Of a stretch of DNA of 64,000 nucleotides, positions 44,531 through 56,309 are shown piece after piece. Both the position numbers and the translations under genes were made by a program. Numbering within the stretch: the stretch's first letter is position 1; each line of letters opens with the position of its first letter. Source of the DNA: Quercus robur (taxonomy: Eukaryota; Streptophyta; Magnoliopsida; Fagales; Fagaceae); the NCBI RefSeq assembly GCF_932294415.1, contig NC_065538.1, positions 78,381,834 to 78,445,833 on the forward strand, in the 5' to 3' direction. The notes below the pieces were generated by a model, which saw only the letters and a program-made list of their open reading frames with translations, was not told the origin of the DNA and made no database searches.

Positions 44531-47500
44531 GTACTTGATTTAGTATTCACTTTTTTTTTTTTTTTTTTTAATTCCTAGGAAATTGAGCATTTGAATTCAG
44601 CAACAACAAACTTGAGCTATTTCAACATTTTTTTTATCCACAGGCATTTAAAAACTTTGATAAAAGCTTTTAATTTCTACATTTGCACTTAAGTATTGAA
44701 AAATTCAAATTTTCGTTTCCACCAATGGCATAACTATTGTAATAAGCGGTGAAAAATTCATAAATAAGTGGTAAAAAAAGATTAAATATGGATAATTTAT
44801 ATCAACAGTTGGATAAATGTTGAAAAAAAAAGAAATTAAATATTTTTTATCAACAGGTTGAAAAATGTCAAAAATTAAAACACGAAACTTATTTAGGTAT
44901 TGCTTTATATCTCGCTCTCACTCTCTCTATATCGCTCTCTTTCTCTATATCACTCTCACTCTCTCTCTCTATATCGCTCTCCCTCTCTCGGCTCTATATC
45001 TTGCTCTCAGTCTAGGTCTCTCTCTCTCTCTCATAGGTCTTGGCCCTCAATTTTCCTATTATTTTCTAGGCAAGCAAACAGAATTCTTGACTCAAATTTT
45101 CTATAATTCTCCTTCTGATTAGGTATTTTTTGTCCATACTCTGTTATTCGCTTGGAAGATTTTGAACTTTTGTGGTTTTTATTTTTGAATTTGAAATGCC
45201 ATGTCAAAATTGAATTTATGGTTTTGTAGTAGCATCAGTTTTCATTGCTTCTTATCTTCCTTCAAGGCTACAAGTTTTTTCTATCATGCTATTCTCATTG
45301 CAAGTCTTCCTTTTTGCTCCACCGGTCACTTACTATATCAAGAAGTATTCCTTCCAATTGCACCTTTGCTTTTCTTAAAGTTTGATGGCTGTGACATTGG
45401 CTTTTGTTTATACACTACAAGCAATTCTAGTGTCACAACTTGTGTCACAACTCGCCACATGGGCGAGTTGGCGAGTTGTGGCACAAGTTGTGGCACTAGA
45501 CTTTTTCATACACTACACCGGCTACTTTTTGTTTCGTTGTTGGGTTTATTGGTTTTCGTGACTGTCGTGTGTCCTTATTGGCTTATACGGATGCAAGAAT
45601 AGAAATTTGAGATCAATGGCCCTTGGGATGAGGCTAAGCTTTGTTTTGTTATTATAGATTAAGATAAATAGTGCCAACCATTAATGTTCGATGGGAGTTT
45701 TTGGAAGATTAATCGTAAAACCAAATGGTTTAAGGACTTATAATTGGATACTGCTTATTTTGATAAAACTGAAAACTTATTACTGAAAGTACTGTAGATA
45801 AAGGTAAAAATTAGTTGAAATAGTACAGTGGGGTTTATGAATAGTATCAAAAAGTGCAATGGAGCCCATAAATAGTAACAATAATAAGCTAAATAGTAAT
45901 ATAATTTTAATTTTCCATCTCAATCCAAGCGCACGCATAGTCAAACACTTTCCCAATATCAATTTTTGGAACGTGAATCAGATTCAGTGGGATGCTGCCT
46001 TTTATAGAATCTTGTTAGAGGAGGCTCTAATGCAACAAATAAAAAATTATATGAGGTTGTGTGCACGTAGTTGCAAAGCAGTGACCAATTCACATTGTTA
46101 TAGGATCTTATGTAGTAAGTGGAATATTTCTTTCTCTGTTTTGAGTGCTAGAACAAGTTAAGGGTTGGTGTCTGACTTCTAACCCTGTGCTGCCGGAGTC
46201 TCAGGTTTTCCCTACTGAAAATTGGTGTTTATATTTCTAGTTTGATTTGTTGATCAATAATATCACTTATTCATTAGAAAAACTAAGGATGGAAAACATC
46301 ATTAAGGTGAAAAATGAACTTATTAGTTTGATTTTCATTCATTTTTGCAGGAAACTTGAGGAACCTATGGTATTTCCAGCATCTACACATTTAACGACAA
46401 GAATTAAAGCTCACTACAAATGGTTTGATTATCAAAACATTATTTTCTCAATTTCATGTTCTTTTTGTCTATAACTTACTTTGCTGTACCATATTGTTCA
46501 TCATTGCTTTGATGAACAACATTACCTTCTTTGCTGTTCCATATATTCTTTGTTTGTTCTCTGGGAACTGTGTAGGGAAACTATGACCTTAAATAACTTT
46601 CTTTTGTAATATTATATTATAACTACTTTGTGAAGTATAAGCTGTATGCTAACTCATGATAATATTCATAGTTACCATTTGAATTTTTATTAATTTACAA
46701 TTTCTTGTTGGATTTGAATGTGCTTTAGGTATAGTCTAATGTTGGGCATCTTTGAGCTGAATTTCAAAAAAAATATTTGTTGTTACTGTAGGGGAATGGC
46801 TCAATTTTTAAGTCATGCCTTATGGCTAGCGTTATAAGGTTTTAATATAATTTTTCTGTAGCGGATTTAGTATACATCCTCAGGATGAACAATATAACGT
46901 ACAATACAGTACATAACTGTGCATGAGTAAAATAAAGAAATCTAAATGATTTGATTTTTTCTTTCTTTTTTGGCCAAATATATTCATTATTTTTTTTCAA
47001 TCACAATAAAAAATCTAAAAATTACAGACACTGAATCTCAAAACAAAAATACAGGTAAAAAGTAAAGAAGTTTTGATTTTAGTGCCTTTATAAATGAAAC
47101 TTGAAATATAGGGCCATTTTGTAAAAAATTTCTAATAATGTTGTTGTTGTTTTGTAGAAATACGTGTGGGTAAAAAAATGTGAGGAAATACGTGTAATGT
47201 TGTTTAAACATTGAAAACTATTGTTTAAACAACAGTAACAAACACCCCCTATAATTATGAAAAAGTATCATGAAGATGAAAATATTTTAAACCAGTAAAT
47301 AATGGATTGGAAGAGATTCCACCAACTCAACATAGAGAAAAACTAACCACAAAAATATGTGTCACACTCACATCTTCCATTCACAAAAAAACCAAACTGG
47401 AACTTAGAATAGAAAAATATATTTAAGAATCTTAGATATGGTAATGCATGGTTAAGTGTAATCTAATTTTTAATTTTCATTTCAGCATTGAGAGAGAGAT

Positions 47501-49165
47501 ATAGATTGTTTGGTGTATAGCCATGTGAGAGATTAGATGGTTAATATTCACATTTTGTTGTGTAAGATATTGGTTTCCAAAAATTAAAGCCTAAACCCAT
47601 TACAAGAAATTAATTGTCATTGATTATTTAACAAATTGACAACAAATTTTTTTTTTTTTTTTTTTTTTTGTTTTTTTTTAATTCTTTTAATTTTTTTTAT
47701 TTTTTACCAAATATATTAGGGTTTCAATTATATTGGGTTTCTATTGATATAATATTTTGGAGGCATTTTTGAGATTGAAAAATTATGCAAAATTTGTTTT
47801 TAAACCAATTACTCTCGTAAAATTTTTGAGCATTTATAATGTGGGTGGAGCATTTTTCTAATATGGGTGTTAAACTTAGATCTAACGACAACCTAACATT
47901 TTATCAAGGCTTTTGAGTAGAGTAAGTCATTTCTCGTTATGTAGGAACCTCATTTTCTCTCTCTTGTGTGTGGGTGTTTCTTAAAAAAAAAAATTGTCCT
48001 TACTTTAGTTTAACTGACACTGATCATTTTATTCAATACATCCAATGTAATACTATACGACATATAAATTCCTCTTAGTGGATTCCATATTAGATATATA
48101 TTTATGCTAGAAGTGTAGTATATTGAAACAATAAATCTACTAATACAAAAAACAAAAAAAATTGCAACTAACAAGATGATAATAAGTTATTATTGATAGA
48201 TATAAAGTGATGTAAGTCTCCAATAAAAACTCAAAAATGGATTTGGACAAAAGTTAATAAATAAAATAGATTTTTTTTTCAAAAAAAAAAAAAAAAAAAA
48301 CTTGGACTTTGGATGGAACCTTGACGATGATCTTCAATGCATAACTTGCATTATATTTAGGGTCTTAGACTTTTATTAATCATATAGGCTTAATATTGGG
48401 TTTGGACTCATTCACAACAAAGTTCAATTAAAGACTAAATTATAAAATTCAAGCCATGTGTTTTAATTTGGACCATTCATATTAGCCTCCATACAATTTG
48501 AGTAAAATTTGTTTTAAAAAATCTCATTTTTCTTTATTTTACTTTAACCAACTCACTTGCAAATACACCTATATAAAAATCAATATTTTATATATAATTC
48601 CGTTTAAATTTTTATTATATTTATTATTTGTCATTTTTTTTCTCCTTAGTACTCTCTCTCTCTCTCTCTCTCATAAACACACATTACAGCAATGTGTAGA
48701 TAGGCATGCTTTAAGAACTTTCAATCTTTGACAAAGTGATGATTTGACTCTAAAGGGTAAATTTCATGGTATAAAATATAAACAAACATAAACATGCACA
48801 TACATATAAACATATAATTTAACCATTACTAATTTGCATTCACAAAAGAATACACGTAATTCAACAATTACTAATTTACATAAAAAAAAAAAACAAGTAA
48901 ATTAAAAATATTTATATACCTTAGTGACTTAAATTCAATTGGTTTTATAAATAAAAAAAAAAAAAAATCATATAGAAGAACAAATTTATTAAGTCTTAAA
49001 AATGATATTAAAGTTTTTCTCAATGCTATTTTGTCAACTAGTTTCTGTGGTCATGCTTGCTTATCAATTAAAACTAATTTTATTTTATCTTTATATATTT
49101 TTCTATCGATTTTAGTTTAAATTGATGAATGTAAAATATTCATGTCAATACACCTACAATATATG
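44531..49165. other. AT-rich intergenic region
   Basis: Start of the lost CRK intron, then no gene. CT/TA-rich low-complexity sequence at 44900-45040, a 73-base hairpin at 45427-45499, T tracts at ~47648-47668, A tracts at ~48280-48300, and a short CT repeat at ~48652-48674. A palindromic TTGTTTAAACAA-type pair near 47200-47235 may be the end of a decayed TIR element. Short open frames here look like chance. Confidence 0.6.
45419..45507. repeat. Foldback mini-element
   Basis: Two 30-base arms (45427-45456 and 45470-45499) pair with only two mismatches, around a 13-base loop. The 89-base unit is flanked by a 9-bp direct repeat atacactac (45410-45418, 45508-45516), the duplication size of Mutator-type elements. 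Confidence 0.6.
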
Positions 49166-49833
49166 TGTAGGGACACGATTTTTAACGACCCAAGGATGAC
49201 GTTGGGCTCATGTGTAAAGGGCCCGAATAATATGATTTGTAGAGAGTGGGTTTGGAAAGGCCTGCCTTTGGGCGCGGGGTTTTGGTCTGGTCCCGGTTTC
49301 GTGAGCGATCATACAAAGATGAGTTTGGACTGCATAGCTGAGCCTTGCATCAATGTAGTTTGAAGGGTTTGACTCCTCGGACTTAGTCCGAGGAGCATTA
49401 CATTCTCACCATCCCTCCTTTTTCCGGGCCTCTCTTGTCCCCCCCCCCCCCCTTTTTCTCCTTTTATACTAGTATTTGATTTCCCTTCTTCATCTACGTG
49501 TCAGTTTCTCCTTGTTTGGGGCAGTTACTCGTCCTATCAGTCTTCACGTCAGAGTGGTTGGGAAAAGCTGGATAGCATGGTATGGGGTATGGATTTGTCA
49601 GGTGCTGGGCTCCACGTTATGGTGTTGGCAGCTTTCTAGCTTGTACTGCTTTTGTACTGAGTTTGTCCTTTTCTTCAGGCATTTTGTGAGGCGTTGAGCG
49701 TGAGGTTGTCCTCGGCTGGATTATTGGGCCGTCAAGGGGTTCTCCTCATACCTCCTCGGCATTAGGGCTTCTCGGCTGGGGCTTTGGGCCATAAATGTGA
49801 AGTGGGCCGGGATTCCAAATTTCAGGCCCCACA
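49166..49833. mobile_element. Solo LTR, unrelated family
   Basis: Begins TGTAGGGACACG and ends GGCCCCACA. Flanks are atatg (49161-49165) and atgtg (49834-49838), a 5-bp duplication with one mismatch. It has a C tract at 49439-49452 and a TATA-like TTTTATACT near 49463. GC-richer than its surroundings. No PBS or internal region, so a solo LTR; orientation by the TATA would be plus. Confidence 0.7.
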
Positions 49834-50003
49834 ATGTGTATTGATTATCAAATAGTAAATAGCTACATAATAACTATTACATGTTTATACATATCAAATT
49901 AATATATATATATATATATATATAATTTTTTCTTGTAGAATATCACTTTTTTATATAAAAAATGACAGTCTTTATGTTATGTAACACACGCCAACTGAAT
50001 TAG
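49834..50003. other. Short AT-rich spacer
   Basis: Contains a TA microsatellite at ~49903-49922. Nothing coding. Confidence 0.6.
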
Positions 50004-50883
50004 ATATTCCAGAGTAGATGGGAATCTGGGTTCAAATTAGATATTCCAAAGTTCAAAGGTTGTTTACAACCTGAAGAATTCCTAGATTGGGTTGCTGCGG
50101 TTGAAGAAATTTTGGAGTTCAAGGAGGTGCCGCAAGACAAAAGAGTTTCTTTGGTGGCAACCAAATTCAGAGGACGTGCTGCTGCATGGTGGCAACAATT
50201 AAAGCAAAGCTGTATCCGCCAAGGTAAATCTAAAATCAATACTTGGGAAATTTTTTTGAAACATATGCGTGCTGCATTCTTACCCCATAATTATATGTGT
50301 ACATTATATCAACAACTACACAATCTTAGGCAAGGTACAAAATCTATAGATGAGTATACTCGAGAGTTTTATCAACTTGTAGCTAGAGTTGACCTTGCAG
50401 ATTCGGAAGATCAATTAGTTTCACATTATATTGGGGGCATGAGGCAACAATTTCAAGATACTTTGAATTTATTTGACCCAATTTCTGTATCCGAAGCCCA
50501 TTAGAGAGCTTTGCATTTAGAGAAGACGGTGAATAGGAGGACTAACATGGTTTCAAGTAGTAGTGGCAACCGGCTACCACCAGTAGCTCCTCCTTATGGT
50601 GCAACTACACAATCTACACAAGGAAAAGGCCAAGTTAATCAAGCTAATCCACAACCCAACCGCACTGTAGCTAGTAGTTCTGGCCCTCAATGTTTCAAGT
50701 GTGGTGAGGTAGGGCATAGAATGGCTGATTGCAAGAAGGGTGGCCGGTATGGTAAGAGTTTATTTATTGAGAGTGAAGAATGTACTGATGATCATTTAAA
50801 TACCTTTGAACAAGAAGCTGTTTATGATGCTGAAGAGGTAGACTACAATGTTGAGGATGAGATGGAAAATCCGTTTGCTGGAC
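50004..50883 (+). pseudogene. gag: Ty3/gypsy gag fragment
   Basis: Retrotrans_gag-type core in one frame (FKLDIPKFKG, EEFLDWVAAVEEIL, KFRGRAAAWWQQLK, YTREFYQLVARVDL, IGGMRQQFQDTLNLF), then a TAG at 50502 and a continuing frame with a Ser/Pro/Gln-rich linker and a CCHC knuckle CFKCGEVGHRMADC (~50696). The N-terminus is missing and the 3' side is cut at ~50884, where LTR sequence begins. No pol follows, so it is a truncated relic. Confidence 0.85.
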
Positions 50884-52324
50884 ATAAAAGGAGTAGGAGA
50901 AATTCTATTCCTATAAATACTCTTTATAGAGAGGTTGATTGATGTTATGTGTTGATTAATAAAAGCTTGTTAGAGAGGTTTTCTCTATTATTTTGCCTAC
51001 TAGCCTAGTGTTCTTGTAGAACTTAGGTTTCATGGAAGAGTTGTAGTAATTGTGTGTTACAGATTCTGCTTCTACACGCCTACGCTGCATCAGTTGGTAT
51101 CAGAGCAAGGCTAGGTTCCTACTATGGCGCAAAGAGGAGTACGTGAGGGAAAACCTGTTGCCATAGATGACGTGTATGAATGTGATGAGGTTGCACGTGA
51201 TGCGCAATTAGAGGCGATCTTTCAACGAATAGAGGAGTGGTTTGATGTGCTTTCAAAGCAGCTCACTGACTTAGCCGTTGGAAGTCAACCTCAAAACTAT
51301 CATCCAAATCCATGTTTTGTGGAGGAGGAGAATCTTGATATCGAGCAGGAGGCTTGCAATATCAAAGAGGATGATGAATATATTGAAAGAGTTTGTCTAG
51401 TAGATTAGGACTCTCCACCAATTTATGATGACTATCCTAAAGATTCTAAAGATTTTAGTCTAGGAGAAAAGATTGAATTTGATAAAAATAAAGTCATATA
51501 CATACGAGATGAGCCCGTAACTCACATCGTTGATAAGACTTTCAACATTCAAAAACAAAATGTTATTGATCCCTTCTGGGAGGATTTTATTGAACAAGAA
51601 TTGATAGAGGTCAACAAGAAGCGTGCACGAGTGATTTTAAGTAATCTTTGTCGAGGAGGAAATATGAAGTTTTTGGATGTGTGCATGGATTCTTTTTTAG
51701 TACTTACTTCATATATCCCGCTGTGGCAAAAGAAGTCAAGAATAAAAATCCGTACATTAAGATTTATTATGAGTGAGAAAAGATTGTTAAGTAGCATATT
51801 GATTCGTCTTGTCTTGCATAGAAGAATAGGATGGAGAAGATTATTCAAGGTTCTAATTGATCGTGGAAGATTGCCACAAAACTCGAGGACGAGTTTTCCC
51901 CAACCCCGAGAGAATGATGCAGATTGGTTAAGGGAGAAGAAAATATTTTAATATTTTATGTTGTTTTATCATTCCTAGTGGAATTAGGATTTATTTGCTT
52001 TTATAAGTTCAATTAAAATCTTTTTCCTAGTTAAATTAGGATTTTAATTGTTTTTCTTTTCCTAGTTAAATTGCTTTTCCTTTCTCAAATAGAAGTAGGT
52101 TTATTATTTCTTTTCCTAAAAGGAGTAGGAGAAATTATATTCCTATAAATACTCTTTATAGAGAGGTTGATTGATGTTATTTGTTGATTAATAAAAGCTT
52201 GTTAGAAAGGTTTTCTCTATTATTTTGCCTACTAGCCTAGTGTTCTTGTAGAACTTAGGTTTCGTGAAAGAGTTGTAGTAATTGTGTGTTACAGATTTTG
52301 CTTCTACACACCTACGCTGCATCA
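50884..52324 (+). mobile_element. Short gypsy-type derivative (LTR - tiny interior - LTR)
   Basis: A 5'-truncated LTR (50884-51092) and a fuller LTR (about 51959-52324) share ~205 bases, including CCTATAAATACTC (TATA) and the end CTGCATCA. A perfect PBS TGGTATCAGAGC sits at 51095-51106. The 866-base interior carries a frame from the ATG at 51124 (MAQRGVREGK...) to 51951 with a single TAG at 51406. Its start looks like a gypsy gag N-terminus and its end (NSRTSFPQPRENDADW) like the tail of a gypsy polyprotein. The element is thus a large-deletion derivative in which gag start and pol end became joined. Non-autonomous. Confidence 0.78.
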
Positions 52325-52362
52325 GTTGGCGTGTAGAAGCAGCATGCTGCATTCTTACCCCA
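52325..52362 (+). other. Patchwork junction between gypsy and copia sequence
   Basis: Bases 52328-52342 are an inverted copy of 51066-51080. Bases 52345-52362 are a direct copy of 50270-50287 in the gypsy gag. Such short templated pieces are typical of repaired double-strand breaks. Confidence 0.6.
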
Positions 52363-54675
52363 GAGTTCCTTCCCTTGCACTTTGGCATGCTCGACTTGGC
52401 CATGCATCTTCTTCTCGGGTACAACAATTAGCTTCTAGAGGTTTGTTAGGTTTAGTGTCTACAGAAAATTTTGATTGTGTTTCGTGCCAATTAGGAAAAC
52501 AACCAGCTTTGCCTTTCAATACTAGTGAATCGATATCCATTGATATCTTTGACCTTATTCATTCTGATATTTGGGGGCCTTCCTCTGACTCTAGTATTGG
52601 TGGGTCTCGATATTTTGTTGTCTTTGTTGATGATTACTCTCGCTATAGCTGGATTTTTAATATGAAACATCGTTTTGAATTATTGCAAGTATACTCTAAT
52701 TTTGCAAAAATGGTTGAAACTCAGTTTTCCAAAGGCATCGAAAATTTTCGATCTAATAATGCTCTTGAATACACTCAATATGCTTTCCAAGCTGTTTTGC
52801 ATTCCTATGGCACTGTTCATCAACTAACTTGTCCAGGTACCTCTCAGCAAAATGGTAGAGCCGAACGGAAACTTCGTCATATTCTTGACACTGTTCGTGC
52901 TCTCATTCTCTTTGCCAAAGTTCCTGCTCCTTTTTGGGGCGAAGCTGCTCTTCATGTTGTTCATGCTATTAATCACATTCCGAGTCTTGTTATCCAAAAT
53001 CAAACTCCATATGAGCGCCTTTTTGAGTCACCTCCAGACTATCACCACCTTCGTTCCTTTGGTTCTGCTTGTTTAGTTTTTCTTCAGCCACATGAGCATA
53101 ACAAACTTGAGCCTCGGTCAAGGTTTTGTTGTTTTCTTGGCTATGGTGAAACTCAAAAGAGGTATCGGTGTTATGATCCTGTCTCTCATCGTCTTCGTAT
53201 TTACCGCAATGTTGTCTTTTGGGAACATCGCCTCTTTGTCGAGCTCTCTCACTTCCGTGCCTCCCTATCTTCCTCCTCTATTTTAGATCTTTTTCCAGAT
53301 GAGGCACATGTTCCTTTTGTAGCTGCTCCTGATCCTCCTGTGGTTGCTCCTGATTCTCTTGTAGACTTCTCTGTCCAACCACCAGATATCACTGATCCCT
53401 TTCCTAGGTCACCCTTTAATGAACAGGTGGAAGATGAACAGGTTGAAGACGAGCTACCCAACCTCAACCCTGAGCTTGGGTCCCCTGCTCCTGCTCCGCC
53501 TGAAGATCTTGCACAAGACATTCCACCTCGTCACTCAACTCGGGTAAGATCTATTCCTGCACATTTACTTGACTATCATTGTTACACTGCTCTTGCTGCA
53601 CAACACGAGCCTCACACCTATCATGAGGCTTCCACTGACCCTTTATGGCAGATTGCAATGAAAGAGGAACTTGATGCATTATCTAAAAACCATACTTTGG
53701 GATTTGGTGACACTCTCCCTTGGGAAATCTGTGGTTGGTTGTAAGTGGATCTACAAGATTAGGACTTGCTCTGATGGGTCCATTGAGCGCTACAAAGCTT
53801 GTCTTGTTGCAATAGGTTTTACACAAGAGTATGGGATTGATTATGAAGAGACCTTTGCTCGGGTTGCTCGTATCTCATCTGTCCGTGCCCTCTTAGCTGT
53901 TGCTGCTGCCAGTAAATGGGATCTTTTTTAGATGGCTGTCAAAAATGCATTCCTTAATGGGGATTTAAGTGAAGAAGTTTATATGCAACCTCCTCCTGGT
54001 CTCTCTATTGACTCAAACAAGGTTTGTTACCTTCGACATGCACTTTATGGCCTTAAACAAGCTCCACGAGCTTGGTTTGTGAAATTCAGCTCTACCATCT
54101 CTCGCTTGAGTTACTTGGCTAGTCATTATGATTCTGCCTTATTTTTTCGTCGTACTGACAAAGGCACTATTTTACTTCTCCTGTACGTGGATGATATGAT
54201 CATAACTGGTGATGGCCTCAGTGGCATTCAAGAACTCAAGAATTTTCTCAGTCAGCAATTTGAGATGAAAGATCTTGGACATCTCAGCTACTTCTTGGGT
54301 CTTGAAATCACTCATTCTACAGATGGACTTTATATTACTCAAGCCAAGTATGCTTCTGAACTCTTGTCTCGAGCTGGACTCACTGAAAGCAAGACTGTTG
54401 ACACTCCAGTTAAGCTTAATGCGCATCTGACTCCCTCAAGGGGGAAACCATTGTCTAATCCCTCTCTTTACAGACAATTGGTTGGCAGCTTAGTTTATCT
54501 CACAGTTACTCGTCCAGACATCTCCTACGCTGTTCATCAGGTGAGTCAGTATCTGTTTGCTCCACGATCAACTCACTATGCTGCTGTTCTGCGCATTCTT
54601 CGATACCTGAATGGCACCCTCTTCCACGACCTTTTCTACTCAGCTCAGTCTCCTCTTGTACTCCGTGCATTCTCT
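52363..54675 (+). pseudogene. pol: Copia pol fragment: integrase and reverse transcriptase
   Basis: Starts in the GAG-pre-integrase zinc domain (LWHARLGHAS...CVSCQLGKQ), then the integrase catalytic region (HSDIWGP, VDDYSRYSW, GTSQQNGRAERK), a Pro/Asp-rich linker, and reverse transcriptase (VVGCKWIYKI, VKNAFLNGDL, LYGLKQAPRAW, YVDDMIITGD, YFLGLEI, RPDISYAVHQVSQY). There is a frameshift near 53700, and a TAG at 53929-53931 stands where related proteins have Gln (WDLFQM-type). The frame breaks off at LVLRAFS, so RNase H is lost. The protease/gag half and an LTR of the same type lie just to the right in opposite orientation. Confidence 0.9.
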
Positions 54676-55396
54676 GAAACTGTAGCAGCTGCAGCAACAG
54701 AAACAGGAGCAACAAATGGAAAATGAAAGTTGTCCACGGGAAACATACACCCAACTATAGGACCGGTCCTAAGCTCTTGTCCCGTCCTCGAATCCTGCAC
54801 AATACACCCAGAATAATCAAATATAATGCGATAACCCAACTCAGCTAATTGTCCCACAGAAAATAAATTGTAAGAAAGGTCAGGAACATTAAAGACCCCA
54901 GGAACCGAAAGGTTGGAGGTCAAAACAGAACCTATAGTATGACCAGACATTGTGGAACCATTTGCTGTGTGAATATTAAGAGGGTGTGGTGCAGGTTTGA
55001 GTTCAGAAAATAAGGACGAGTGAGGTGTCATGTGATTGCAACAAGCGGAATCCATAAGCCAAGAGGAAGGAGATATACTAGATAAAGCAGAGAGAGAAGA
55101 GGAATAAGATGCATTACCAACTATACGAATGACATTGGCGATGATGTTTTTAAGGTCATCTGTGGACATGGTGAAAGTGTGTTCTGAAGACTTAGACTAT
55201 GCAGAGACGGGAGCCATTAGTTGGACACTCTCAGTGTTAGTAACAGTAGCAGCAGAAATTGAAATAGCTAATTTGTTGCGATGATAGCAAGTCTCAATAT
55301 TATGGCCAAAACGTTTGCAAAAATTGGAAAAACGTTTGCTGGATTGTCGGTGACGATTATTGCAACAAGAAGAAGACCTATCCATATTCTTCATTT
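54676..55396 (-). pseudogene. Copia gag end and protease, inverted
   Basis: Minus strand. A frame near 55394-55197 has a partial knuckle (FCKRFGHNIETCYHRNK). The frame 55169-54645 holds the protease site WLMDSACCNHMT (DSA in place of the common DSG), TANGSTMSGHTIGSV, VPDLSYNLFSVGQL and a linker that normally leads to the integrase zinc domain. Instead, at ~54675 it runs into the broken reverse transcriptase on the other strand. It is the missing upstream half of the copia element at 52363-54675, inverted. Confidence 0.8.
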
Positions 55397-56110
55397 AGAA
55401 GCAAAATATGCAAAAATGGACTGCAAAAATGAAATCTACGCGAAAAACTGGGTAAGGAGCACCTGGACTGCAAAAAGTCAACTATGTGAAAAAGTCAACA
55501 GTCAAACCTAGTCAAAGTCAACCGTCAAAGAAAAGTCAACGGATGACGTCAGCAGGCAGACGGGTGATGAAATAAGCAGGTGACGTCAGCTAGGGCTGAC
55601 GTGGCAGTTATGACGTCAGCGATGACGTTAGCAGGTAACCCAGCGGTGTGTGGGGCGCATGAAGGCGCGTGGACCGTCAGATGAAGTTGATTCTTTCTCG
55701 AAAATGCAGATCGAAGAAAGATGATTCTGATGGTGTCAGCGGCAACAAGATCGGAGCTACCCTGGCGGCGCGTGAAGCGCGTGGGATAATTTGCCGAAAC
55801 TTTGACCGACGCGTGGCGGCGCATTGATGGTCAGAGGTGGATTTTTCCAGCGGATATGTGTAGAGCGTTGGAAAATCTACACGGTGATATATCTTGTCCT
55901 AATCAGAGGTCAGAGGTGACAGATCTGATGATGGCAGTGGTTTTGGCGGCGGAGGAGGAGCTTCTGGTGGTGGAGATTCAACCCTGAGGACCTTTGACGG
56001 TGGCGAAGCTGTCGGGAAGGGGCAGTGAAAGGGTTTACTAACCACAGAAGTTGAGGCAGCGGAAAATACCAACAAAACAAGATTGCAAGACACAAGAAAA
56101 TTAAAGCAAT
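55397..56110 (-). promoter_or_regulatory. Copia leader with dense TTGAC and TGACG motifs
   Basis: Between the PBS and the gag remnant. Within 55470-55640 there are seven TTGAC cores on the minus strand (GTCAA on the plus strand) and five TGACG cores, three of them full TGACGTCA. TTGAC is the WRKY W-box core and TGACGTCA a TGA/bZIP site. The rest is GC-richer leader. Most of gag is absent. Binding and activity are inferred from motif density only. Confidence 0.5.
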
Positions 56111-56309
56111 GGCTCTGATACCATGTTAGAAATACTGAATGCAATAATATTGTATTTCTCAAATCAAAGAATATATATCAGTGCCTTTATATAGGAGGCA
56201 TATGTGTGCGGTACAAGTAAAGTGTAGTACAAGTACAAGTGTGCTATACAAGTAACCTAGCTGGGCCTAAAGTCCATAACATAATATACGTTAACATGTT
56301 ATATTATCA
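56111..56309 (-). mobile_element. Copia 5' LTR and primer binding site
   Basis: The PBS TGGTATCAGAGCC (minus, 56123-56111) adjoins a short LTR at 56124-56309. In minus reading the LTR starts TGATAATATAACATG and ends TATTTCTAACA, with a TATA box TATATAAAGGC near 56197-56187. No second LTR of this family is seen in the window. Confidence 0.82.

Noticed and set aside
44865..45122. Leu/Ser/Tyr-rich open frames
   Set aside because: They translate a CT/TA low-complexity stretch.
45405..45510. CACTA (En/Spm) terminus suggested by CACTACAAG
   Set aside because: The right side lacks the matching CTTGTAGTG end; a 9-bp duplication around a foldback fits better.
46170..46480. Short open frames that might be exons
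   Set aside because: No domain, no consistent splice sites and AT-rich composition like the surrounding intergenic DNA.
47150..47250. Possible TIR element end near TTGTTTAAACAA palindromes
   Set aside because: No partner end or target duplication could be found.
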